Shown: one piece after another, positions 1-7,551 of the stretch
Numbering within the stretch: position 1 is the stretch's first letter
How the letters are laid out: each line of letters opens with the position of its first letter
Assembly: GCA_012519525.1 (NCBI GenBank)
Contig: JAAYQB010000079.1
Coordinates: 1-16,356 of the forward strand
Direction of reading: 5' to 3'
Origin: Bacteroidales bacterium
Lineage (GTDB): Bacteria > Bacteroidota > Bacteroidia > Bacteroidales > WCHB1-69
Length of the DNA: 16,356 bases
Position numbers and translations under genes: made by a program
The notes under the pieces: model-generated
What the model saw: the letters and a program-made list of their open reading frames with translations, nothing else
Databases searched by the model: none
Told to the model about the DNA's origin: nothing

Positions 1-255
1 AACGCTGACGGAACAGACAAAGAACAGCTTTATAGATTTCACGTTTTAATGTTTCATCAAAGCGCTAAAAATACTAAGTTTGACTACTTATTAGAAAGGC
101 AAATAGATACTGAGGACGCAAGAATAAGCGGTTCTTATTATCAATATACTTACAAGGAAGACATTGACTACAAAAAACTAAAAGACGACATAAAAGAAAT
201 TATAATAAAAAAAATTGAACCAAGCAGTAGACGAATAACACCGAAACCAAATTAA
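1..255 (+). CDS. 3' end of an unknown protein (partial)
   Basis: The reading frame is open from the first base, so the 5' end lies outside the window. A Met codon at 49 is internal and need not be the start. The visible 84 residues are hydrophilic, rich in Lys, Asp, Ile and Tyr, with a predicted amphipathic stretch (KLKDDIKEIIIKKIE) near the end and no membrane segment or recognisable catalytic motif. Eight of nine Asp codons are GAC, whereas korB later in the window uses mostly GAT; this suggests a different origin. It is followed 28 nt later by the DUF6994-type gene on the same strand and could be co-transcribed with it. I do not recognise the family. Confidence 0.6.
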   Translation, partial: NADGTDKEQLYRFHVLMFHQSAKNTKFDYLLERQIDTEDARISGSYYQYTYKEDIDYKKLKDDIKEIIIKKIEPSSRRITPKPN

Positions 256-283
256 ACTAAAAAAGAATATTAAAACAATAGAA

Positions 284-994
284 ATGATTGTTGACACAAA
301 ATTTAATGTTCACTCTGACGCAAATGGCGGAGACCCAGACAGCACCAGCCCGACACTTCGTACATACCATAAATTTCTGTGGAGTAAATCTTTACCTAAC
401 GGAAAACAATTTAAATTAATTGATAATAAAAGTGGAACGTATTTATATCATCAATCAGAACTTGGAGAATATTTTTTAGGAAGCGATGCAATTACACATT
501 CGTATAGAAATCACAAGCGTAAAACTTGGTTAACACAACAAATACAGAACGAAGTAAAAGAACTCTTTGACATGGGTTCAACTATTGGAGCATTTACTAT
601 TTTTCCAAACAATAGAGTTAACGGAAAACACACTATAAATCAAGCTCGTGGTGTAAATAGTTTTATTGATGACAGATTTGATTTGACTTTAGAGTGTATA
701 CGACTTTTTTACATAGGAAAAAAAAGTCCGCTTTACGATACTTTTTTAATATATAAAAACTTCTTCGATTTGTTTGAAAACTTTACGGGCTACATCAACT
801 TCTTTTTACTCAACGACCTTGTTAAAGAAAACGATAAAATTAAATTTTACTTGCCATTTGATAACTTCAAAACAAAACCATCATTTGCGGATATTAACGA
901 ATATTTAATCTATAAAGAAAGAGTAATAAACTTTATAAAAGCACGGAATAAAAGAATAGAAATATGGGCGGAAGTACAGAATGCCAGTTATTAA
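284..994 (+). CDS. DUF6994-type protein of unknown function
   Basis: A 236-residue soluble protein without signal peptide or membrane segments. It carries the conserved blocks I associate with DUF6994: an N-terminal DPDSTSPTLRTYHKFLWSK block (residues 17-35), LYHQSELGEYFLGSDAI (54-70), TIGAFTIFPNNRVNGKHTIN (100-119), DRFDLTLECIRLFY (130-143) and a C-terminal YKERVINFIKARNKRI region. These blocks span the whole protein, so it appears intact. The molecular function of the family is not known to me and no catalytic residues can be named. Asp codons are about half GAC. Its stop overlaps the proposed VanW start by 14 nt (981-994), which suggests translational coupling. The family name is from memory; the integrity of the gene is seen directly. 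Confidence 0.7.
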   Translation: MIVDTKFNVHSDANGGDPDSTSPTLRTYHKFLWSKSLPNGKQFKLIDNKSGTYLYHQSELGEYFLGSDAITHSYRNHKRKTWLTQQIQNEVKELFDMGSTIGAFTIFPNNRVNGKHTINQARGVNSFIDDRFDLTLECIRLFYIGKKSPLYDTFLIYKNFFDLFENFTGYINFFLLNDLVKENDKIKFYLPFDNFKTKPSFADINEYLIYKERVINFIKARNKRIEIWAEVQNASY

Positions 995-1829
995 TGTTAG
1001 CGATAATTTTATGATAAACCAACAGCGTGTAGAAAAACCACAAAACAGAAGTCGACTAAGAAAATTCTTAGGCAAAGAATTCTTTATTATAAAACGAAAA
1101 ATCAACTGGTTATTGGCTGGCAATAATTTTGCAAAAATCGACGCTACAATCAACTACGATAATTCACTCATTAAGCACAAATCTTTTCTATTACGACCCT
1201 TAAAAGATGTTGAAATGTACTTACAACACAATAAAGTAACAAATCTAAAAATTGCAATTAGCCATATTGACAAAGTGGTTATTCAACCCGGACAAACATT
1301 TTCAGTTTGGCAAGTTGTAGGCAGACCTACTAAATCAAAAGGTTATCTTGAAGGTATGACCCTACATAACGGAAAAATCTCTAAAGACATAGGCGGCGGA
1401 CTTTGCCAATTAGGCAACTTATTATATTGGATGGCTCTTCATACACCTCTGACAATTAAGGAACGTTGGCGACATAGCTACGATGTGTTTCCCGACATCA
1501 ACAGAACCATTCCTTTTGGTTGCGGAGCAACTTTGGCTTACAACTATATTGACCTGCAACTGCAAAATAATACAGATAAGTATTTTCAAATTAATTTATG
1601 GCTTGATAACGAATATTTGAATGGAGAAATTACTTGCAACACAGACCTGAAAACAGAATACAAAATTTACGAGACAGACCACACCTTAAAACAACAATGG
1701 TGGGGAGGCTATACAAGACATAATAGAATATGGAAAAAAATTACGAATCTTACTGACAACACTACAAGCGAAGAACTTGTTACTGAAAATAATGCAATCA
1801 TGATGTATAATCCTCTGCTTAACAAATGA
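981..1829 (+). CDS. VanW family protein
   Basis: A 282-residue protein whose central part matches the VanW domain (PF04294): GQTFSVWQVVGRPTKSKGYLEGM (from about residue 104), the signature DIGGGLCQLGNLLYWMALH (136-154, with Cys142), RWRHSYDVFPD (162-172) and PFGCGATLAYNY (178-189). VanW is named from the vanB vancomycin-resistance cluster, but its biochemical role is unsettled. No vanH/A/X-type ligase or dipeptidase gene is nearby, so resistance should not be inferred. Start choice is uncertain: ATG at 981 overlaps the upstream gene by 14 nt and has a GGCGGAAG purine run upstream (964-971), while an in-frame ATG at 1011 would remove the overlap. No signal peptide is evident with either start. 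The glycosyltransferase gene follows after 91 nt. Confidence 0.8.
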   Translation: MPVINVSDNFMINQQRVEKPQNRSRLRKFLGKEFFIIKRKINWLLAGNNFAKIDATINYDNSLIKHKSFLLRPLKDVEMYLQHNKVTNLKIAISHIDKVVIQPGQTFSVWQVVGRPTKSKGYLEGMTLHNGKISKDIGGGLCQLGNLLYWMALHTPLTIKERWRHSYDVFPDINRTIPFGCGATLAYNYIDLQLQNNTDKYFQINLWLDNEYLNGEITCNTDLKTEYKIYETDHTLKQQWWGGYTRHNRIWKKITNLTDNTTSEELVTENNAIMMYNPLLNK

Positions 1830-1920
1830 AAAAAATTACGATTAACATAAATAGCTTAATGTCGCATAAATTTAAAATATCTTCATTTTATTTTCTTGCT
1901 AATTATTATATAATATTTAA

Positions 1921-3327
1921 ATGATGAAAAACAATTTATATCCTTTTTATTTAAGTGTTTTTGGGATAATCTTAATCATTATTAGTCCCTCTCTGCTGTC
2001 TGACGGAATGTTTTTAGATGGTCTTTTATATGCTGTAATATCAAAGAATCTTGCAAATGGTATTGGAGATTTTTGGCACCTACACCTCACCAAAACATTA
2101 TCCCCTATTTTTTTTGAACATCCTCCGTTAGCTTTTGGTTTGCAGAGTTTGTTTTTTAAAATTTTAGGCGACAGTATTTTTGTTGAAAAGCTATATTCCT
2201 TTTTAACTTACGTTGTAACAGGAATTATTATTGTTAAAATATGGAAAAAACTGATTGTAAACAACTCAAATCAAACAGCTTGGCTACCACTTCTGTTATG
2301 GATAACAATACCTCTTGTTTTTTGGGCAATACCCAATAATATGCTCGAAAACACAATGATGATTTTTACAAGTTTATCCGTTTTATTTATCTTAAAAAGC
2401 TTCGAAAACAGACGTTTTCTTTATTTATTTCTAGCTGGATTATCATTGTTTGGAGCTTTTTTATGCAAAGGTTTTGTTGGTTTATTTACATTCTCATTTA
2501 TTTTTTGGATATTTATAATCAAACGAAACATTAACTTTAAGAGATTTTTTATAGACACTTCCGTATTGTTTTTTTCAGCATTGCTACCCCTGATAGTTTT
2601 ATACTTCGCTGTTCCTGAAAGTATTGACAACATTTTAGCATATATCAACAAGCAAGTTGTCGGTAGTGTTCAGAATGTTCAAACCGTTGAAACTCGTTTT
2701 TTTATTTTGATACGATTATTTCTTGAACTTATACCAATGTTCTTACTTATTATATTGCTAGTTGCATTTACATTTAAAGTGAAATTTTCAAACTCCAATA
2801 TTAAATGGTTTTGGGTTTTCCTATTACTTGGTTTATCAGGCGTTATACCCATCATGATTAGTATGAAACAAAGAGGATTTTATATTTTGGCTACATTTCC
2901 ATTATTTAGCATTGCATTTGCATTGTTGATAGTAGAACGAGTTGATTATCTAATGAAAAAAATTAATACAAAAGGAGTTAAATTTAAAATATACAAATAT
3001 GCAAGTATATTAATTTTTGCAATAGGTGTCTCTCTTGTTCTATATAATTCAAATAAAATAGGTAGAGATAAAGATAAAATAGAAGACGTTCACTCTGTCG
3101 GAGATATTGTTTCTAAAAATACAATAATAGCAATAGAACCGAAAATAAGAACAGATTGGTCATTGCATGGTTATTTTGCCAGATATTATTCTATTAGTTT
3201 AAATCATAATGTTTCAGCAAATGAAAAATATTTATTGGTATATAAACATAGTGATTTTGAGATTCCTTCACAATACGCTCTTATACCTTTAGAGCTAAAC
3301 AATTATGAGCTTTACGAGAAACACTAA
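1921..3327 (+). CDS. GT-C membrane glycosyltransferase, ArnT/PMT-like
   Basis: A 468-residue polytopic membrane protein with about ten or more hydrophobic segments, the first at residues 7-27. The first periplasmic loop holds the features of the PMT/ArnT (GT39/GT83) superfamily: an acidic residue after TM1 (Asp28 or Asp33 in SDGMFLDGLLYAVISKNLANG) and the FFEHPPL motif (Glu66-His67-Pro68-Pro69). Such enzymes move a sugar from a polyprenyl-phosphate carrier to lipid A, a protein or another envelope acceptor on the outer face of the inner membrane. The acceptor cannot be read from sequence. ATG codons at 1921 and 1924 are adjacent, and the first is chosen arbitrarily. The C-terminal ~70 residues are a small soluble tail. 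This is the last plus-strand gene before a convergent minus-strand operon. Confidence 0.8.
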   Translation: MMKNNLYPFYLSVFGIILIIISPSLLSDGMFLDGLLYAVISKNLANGIGDFWHLHLTKTLSPIFFEHPPLAFGLQSLFFKILGDSIFVEKLYSFLTYVVTGIIIVKIWKKLIVNNSNQTAWLPLLLWITIPLVFWAIPNNMLENTMMIFTSLSVLFILKSFENRRFLYLFLAGLSLFGAFLCKGFVGLFTFSFIFWIFIIKRNINFKRFFIDTSVLFFSALLPLIVLYFAVPESIDNILAYINKQVVGSVQNVQTVETRFFILIRLFLELIPMFLLIILLVAFTFKVKFSNSNIKWFWVFLLLGLSGVIPIMISMKQRGFYILATFPLFSIAFALLIVERVDYLMKKINTKGVKFKIYKYASILIFAIGVSLVLYNSNKIGRDKDKIEDVHSVGDIVSKNTIIAIEPKIRTDWSLHGYFARYYSISLNHNVSANEKYLLVYKHSDFEIPSQYALIPLELNNYELYEKH

Positions 3328-3447
3328 TTGCTAATAGGTAGTATATTTTATTGCCAAAAGAGTGCTAAAATTTCTGCATTTCAGCATCTAATAAATTACT
3401 ATTTTTGCAAAAAAATTACACACTTTTTGGAATACTACCAACTTTTT
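3328..3447. repeat. Imperfect long inverted repeat between convergent genes
   Basis: The arms GGTAGTAT (3337-3344) and ATACTACC (3432-3439) are perfectly complementary. Further in, CCAAAA plus AGTG (3354-3364, one bulged G) pairs with CACT plus TTTTGG (3421-3430), giving about 18 paired bases with one 9/1 internal loop. A smaller hairpin, TGCTAAAAT (3363-3371) against ATTTCAGCA (3378-3386) with one mismatch, overlaps the inner end of the left arm. A TATTTTTG box on the plus strand (3400-3407) sits inside with no gene behind it. It could be a two-way terminator or the remnant of a small mobile element. Confidence 0.4.
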
Positions 3448-5034
3448 TCAGTTGATAGTTGTTTTTTCCTTACGAGAAATAAAAGGAAATAAAAACAGGA
3501 AAAAAGCATTAAAAAAAGCAAAAAAAGTAACTCCATCTTGTCTTTCTAATGTATCGTCTGTCAGCATAGCGATAAACATAATAATTAAAAAAGCTAAAAA
3601 GAGATTGTTTTGCCATTTACGAGAAGCTATAACAGGATACAGCAAAGAAAACAGAATAATTGCAAAGCCGACAATTCCAAACTGTATCAGAAAGAAAAAA
3701 TACTGATTATGACTTAATTTCTCCGTGTCTTTCAGCGATGAATTGCTCAAATACAATTGCTCGGCAAACGCATCTTTCGCATCACCTGTCCCTACTCCTA
3801 CCCAAGGATGTTTCAAAAAAAGTGCATACGCATTTTTCCATAATTCAAAACGTTGCGGCAGTGTGTATCCGGATACTTTTTTGCTTTTATTATAATCGCT
3901 CAGTTCCCATAATAAGCCGTATAAACGTGCTTTAAATCCAAAATTATCAAGATAAACCACATTGGCTACTCCTTTTTCTATATGACGAATATCTTCGTCC
4001 GATAACTGTAGAACCCCTGCTTTATCCTTACGCAAACCCTTTGAATTTAAGTACCTGATTAACGTTTTCTTTCTATCTTCAAAATCAATAGTGCTTCGTT
4101 TGTTCCATTCGCTTCTTAATTCATCTTCACAAACATAAGCTAAAACATAACTCCCATTTTCAATTAAGCTATGTTCTATGTTGTGGGTGTAAAGATTTCC
4201 TTCGGCTGTGTATTTATCCGCTTTAGCTACTACAAAATCTACCGTATAATACTGCTTTATCAAGACTGTAGTATAAACAACAAAAGTAGCGATAAAAGCA
4301 AAAAACACAAGAGGCAACGTTATCCTATAAAATCTATTTTTAGTTTCAACTACTTTTTTCAATATCAACAACACTCCTATCGATACCAATAAGATAATTG
4401 CAGTTAACGCTCCTATATAAAAAACAAGAAAGAACAACCACATTAAATAGAATGAGAGTAAACACTTGACATATTTTTTTTCCTCTTTTTGAAAAATCAA
4501 ATAAACGGCTACGGCTATTGCAAAACAAAGATTCATCTCAAAGCGAATATAAGAGATAAATACGGCTATTTCGCGTTTGTCGATTAAATGGCTGTCAAGT
4601 TGAAAAACCAACATTCCATAAACAGAACTAATAAGCAAACCAATAAGATATACTTTTAATAAATGGTTGATTTCGATACGGCTCAAAGGCTGAGAAGAAG
4701 CAAAAATAATCGGCATAAACAAGAAGGGTGTTTTCATCCAAATATCTTTCCACGCCTCCTGATAATTGTCGGTAAGGAAAAACCAAATAAAATAAACAGC
4801 AAATAAACAAAGACTTGCAAATAAAATACGGTTATTTTTCAGTCGGTTCCATTTTTCTATAAACTTGCCTTCCAAAAACCAATTTGCCACTAAGACTATC
4901 CCGCCAATGGTCATCAAAGGGCGACAAAAAGGAATGCCTAAAAGCAAAAGCATAATTGCTACAAAAAACACAAAGCGATGAAATATCGCTTTGTAGTATA
5001 AAAATGAAGTTTTAAAATGCTTATTTTCCGACAT
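3448..5034 (-). CDS. O-antigen ligase/polymerase-like membrane protein
   Basis: A 528-residue polytopic protein of the Wzy_C/WaaL type (PF04932). About ten hydrophobic segments flank a large hydrophilic loop at roughly residues 260-405, the expected periplasmic loop. The loop ends with RFELWKNAYALFLKHPWVG (Arg395 onward) and the characteristic HPWVGVGTGD (409-418), followed by SHNQYFFFLIQFG (441-453, conserved His442) leading into the next membrane segment. Family members join undecaprenyl-linked polysaccharide to lipid A core or another acceptor, or polymerise repeat units; which applies here cannot be told. Its ATG at 5034 overlaps the 3' end of the S41 peptidase gene by 14 nt, so the two are very probably translated from one mRNA. 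It is the last gene of the operon. Confidence 0.85.
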   Translation of the reverse strand: MSENKHFKTSFLYYKAIFHRFVFFVAIMLLLLGIPFCRPLMTIGGIVLVANWFLEGKFIEKWNRLKNNRILFASLCLFAVYFIWFFLTDNYQEAWKDIWMKTPFLFMPIIFASSQPLSRIEINHLLKVYLIGLLISSVYGMLVFQLDSHLIDKREIAVFISYIRFEMNLCFAIAVAVYLIFQKEEKKYVKCLLSFYLMWLFFLVFYIGALTAIILLVSIGVLLILKKVVETKNRFYRITLPLVFFAFIATFVVYTTVLIKQYYTVDFVVAKADKYTAEGNLYTHNIEHSLIENGSYVLAYVCEDELRSEWNKRSTIDFEDRKKTLIRYLNSKGLRKDKAGVLQLSDEDIRHIEKGVANVVYLDNFGFKARLYGLLWELSDYNKSKKVSGYTLPQRFELWKNAYALFLKHPWVGVGTGDAKDAFAEQLYLSNSSLKDTEKLSHNQYFFFLIQFGIVGFAIILFSLLYPVIASRKWQNNLFLAFLIIMFIAMLTDDTLERQDGVTFFAFFNAFFLFLFPFISRKEKTTIN

Positions 5035-6682
5035 TTCCTTTTAATACTTGCTCGTATTGTGCTTTATCTTCTATGATTGCTTTTGCTTTTTTAATCTCAG
5101 GGTCCATCAATAGAGATGCTTCCGCTCGCCCTTTTTGATAGTAGTAACGCGACACTATCTCTAAGGTTAACAGCTCCTTGATTTCTTTTTTAAATCGCTG
5201 TAAATCGTTTGTTTTATCTTTCTTTATCATTTCTTTCAATTTTTCGATTTCTTTTACAACATCGGACGAAAATTTATCGTCTTCTATGCTCTTTTCTAAA
5301 ATCGCCAATTGTTTTTCGCTATATGTTTCATATTTTACGTCTTGAGTAGCAAAATATTTTAAAAAGTCATCGTACATAGCATCTGTAAATACAAAGTCTT
5401 TCACAGCCGGAATGCTATTGTTTTTAAACTTGAATTCATTGGCATAATTAAATAAGATTCTATTTTCTATCATCGTCAATAAAATAGTGCTGTAAATATC
5501 CGATTCTATTAAAATATCGGGTTCTACTCCTCCGTAATCATACACTATTCTTCCTTTTTTCGTCTTGAATGCTACCGCACTCGAATCCGCCTTTGATTTC
5601 GACTGTCCTTTGTCGTCTCTATCCGCATAATCGTATTTTTGAATACAACGCCCCGAAGGAATATAGTATTTTGATACTGTTACTTTTAGCTTTGTATTAT
5701 AGCTAAGAGGAACAATGTTTTGCACCAAACCCTTTCCGAAAGTACGTCTTCCGATTACCAATCCTCTGTCTAAATCCTGAATAGCCCCTGCAACAATTTC
5801 CGATGCCGAAGCACTCATTTCGTCAACAAGAATAACCAGTGGTATTTTCACATCAACAGGCTCATTACGCGTATAATAAAATTGATTTCTATCTTGCAGC
5901 TTTCCTTTTGTACTCACAACAAGTTCGTTTTTAGGGACAAACAAACCGACCAAATCAACGGCTTCGTTTAACAATCCTCCTCCGTTACCCCGCAAGTCAA
6001 GTACTAAAGCCGTTATGTTTTGCGATTTGAGCTGTATAAATTCATTTTTCACATCCATCGCCGCTTTTTCCAAAAACTGCGATAAGCGAATATAACCAAT
6101 ATCATCGGTAAGTTTCCCCGAATAAGAAATATTAGGAAGCTGAATTTCTTCTCTGACAATATTTTTCGTAACGGTCGTTTGTTTTCCGTAAGGCATAATT
6201 TCTAATTTGACCGATGTGCCGGGCTGTCCTTTCAAAATAGAACTGACATCGGCAACCGTTTTTCCTTTTGCACTTTGACCGTTTACACTCATTATTTTAT
6301 CTCCCGCTTGCAAACCTGCTTTAAAAGCCGGCGAACCTTCATACGGTTCGGCTATCATCACATAATCGTCTGCTTGCTGAACAATAGCCCCTATTCCACC
6401 ATAATGACCTGTCGTTAACAATTTGAATTCCTCCATTTGCGATTCGGGATAATAAACCGTATAAGGGTCTAATTTGTTAAGCATCGCATTAATCGATTCT
6501 TCGACCAAGATGTTGGGATTAATATCATCCACATAATTTTCATTCAACTGTTTTAAAAGCGTAGCGTAAATATCTAAATTTTTAGCTATTTCGAAATCAT
6601 TACGAACAAAACCTACTGAAACGGATATTACTAACGCAATACTAAGGGCTACTATAATGCCAATCTTTCTTCTATTCTTCAT
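5021..6682 (-). CDS. S41 family C-terminal processing peptidase (CtpA/Prc type)
   Basis: A 553-residue envelope protease with a single N-terminal membrane anchor or signal segment (residues 7-25). A PDZ domain lies at about 92-165 (GIGAIV, GSPAFKAGLQAGDKIMSVNG). The S41 catalytic domain follows: LVLDLRGNGGGLLNEAV (226-242), DEMSASASEIVAGA (287-300) with nucleophile Ser292, and TFGKGLVQ (314-321) with general base Lys317 and Gln321. The 25-residue Ser-Lys spacing matches E. coli Prc (Ser452/Lys477, from memory). A charged helical C-terminal extension (about 390-553) is usual in Bacteroidota members. The family cleaves periplasmic proteins from their C-terminus for quality control or maturation. 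It lies 63 nt after the rhomboid gene and overlaps the ligase-like gene, so two proteases and a glycan enzyme share one operon. Confidence 0.93.
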   Translation of the reverse strand: MKNRRKIGIIVALSIALVISVSVGFVRNDFEIAKNLDIYATLLKQLNENYVDDINPNILVEESINAMLNKLDPYTVYYPESQMEEFKLLTTGHYGGIGAIVQQADDYVMIAEPYEGSPAFKAGLQAGDKIMSVNGQSAKGKTVADVSSILKGQPGTSVKLEIMPYGKQTTVTKNIVREEIQLPNISYSGKLTDDIGYIRLSQFLEKAAMDVKNEFIQLKSQNITALVLDLRGNGGGLLNEAVDLVGLFVPKNELVVSTKGKLQDRNQFYYTRNEPVDVKIPLVILVDEMSASASEIVAGAIQDLDRGLVIGRRTFGKGLVQNIVPLSYNTKLKVTVSKYYIPSGRCIQKYDYADRDDKGQSKSKADSSAVAFKTKKGRIVYDYGGVEPDILIESDIYSTILLTMIENRILFNYANEFKFKNNSIPAVKDFVFTDAMYDDFLKYFATQDVKYETYSEKQLAILEKSIEDDKFSSDVVKEIEKLKEMIKKDKTNDLQRFKKEIKELLTLEIVSRYYYQKGRAEASLLMDPEIKKAKAIIEDKAQYEQVLKGNVGK

Positions 6683-6745
6683 ATAAATAATTTTAAAAAA
6701 AACGAAATATAAGTGTTTTTATTGCTGTTTATTTTCTATCTAAAA

Positions 6746-7363
6746 CTAAGACAAAGCATCTACTATGTTTAAGAAAAAATGAACGATTAACTTATAATCG
6801 AACATCAAGGTGAAAAAGAAACCGTAAACTGCTCCGTAAAAGTGGGCATTATGCCCAATATTATCTATGTTTCGTCTTGACATATAAGCTGAATAAATTA
6901 AAAACAGAATTCCAAAAATAAATGCGGGTATGCCGATTGGAATAAAGAAAATATAAATTTTCTGCATGGGATAAAGCAAGATACCTGCAAAAATTACCGC
7001 CGATGTAGCTCCCGAAGCACCCACAGCATGGTAGTTATAATCGTCTTTGTATTGTTTTAAATCACCCATGGTTGCTACTACAATAGACGAAAGATACAAT
7101 AACAAATACATAAAATATCCTTTGGTAGCAAACAAATAAACATAGGTTTTCTCTAATAACCCACCAAACATCCATAAAACAAACATATTGACAAGCAAGT
7201 GTACCCAATTAGCATGAATAAAACCATAGGATAATACCCTATACCATTGTCGCCTGTGTGCAACAGCATAAGCATTGAAAGACAATGCATAAAAAACATC
7301 TTTTCGATTAAATGCAATAATAGAAATCAGTACGGTGATTGAAAGTACAATTAAATTAACCAT
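6746..7363 (-). CDS. Rhomboid family intramembrane serine protease
   Basis: A 205-residue membrane protein with six hydrophobic segments, the normal size of a minimal bacterial rhomboid. The catalytic dyad is present: Ser117 in GASGATSAV and His174 in GHNAHFYGAVYG. The oxyanion/structural motif HANWVHLLVNM (His50, His55, Asn59) is also intact, as is WYR in the L1 loop. It should therefore be an active protease that cuts transmembrane substrates in the inner membrane; the substrates are unknown. It is the first gene of a minus-strand operon with the S41 peptidase and the ligase-like protein. A TAnnTTTG promoter-like box lies 27 nt upstream of the start. Confidence 0.92.
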   Translation of the reverse strand: MVNLIVLSITVLISIIAFNRKDVFYALSFNAYAVAHRRQWYRVLSYGFIHANWVHLLVNMFVLWMFGGLLEKTYVYLFATKGYFMYLLLYLSSIVVATMGDLKQYKDDYNYHAVGASGATSAVIFAGILLYPMQKIYIFFIPIGIPAFIFGILFLIYSAYMSRRNIDNIGHNAHFYGAVYGFFFTLMFDYKLIVHFFLNIVDALS

Positions 7364-7390
7364 CTATATATTAATAAAAACATAAGTATG

Positions 7391-7398
7391 CAAAAGTA
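7391..7398 (-). promoter_or_regulatory. Bacteroidota -7 box (TACTTTTG) for the rhomboid operon
   Basis: On the minus strand the sequence reads TACTTTTGC, matching the TAnnTTTG(Y) -7 element used by the Bacteroidota primary sigma factor. It ends 27 nt before the rhomboid ATG. No TTG -33 element at a normal distance is seen (the nearest candidates leave 10 and 27 nt), so the call rests on the -7 box and position. Confidence 0.45.
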
Positions 7399-7551
7399 GT
7401 AAATTTAACAATAATTTTTGCCTTACAAATGAAAAAACTCAGCATTTGATAAATAGCAATACTTTCTTTATTCTAAGAAAAGAAAAATTATTTAAAATAA
7501 AAACACTGTACGATACGTTTCGTTAAATAGTAACCATCAAAAAAAACAGTT

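Noticed and set aside
905..1153. Minus-strand open frame of 82 codons
   Set aside because: It lies opposite the DUF6994 and VanW genes, which have clear family motifs; its composition is that of a shadow frame.
981..1829. Vancomycin resistance locus because of the VanW match
   Set aside because: VanW-domain proteins are widespread without resistance, and no van ligase, dehydrogenase, dipeptidase or VanRS-type regulator is nearby.
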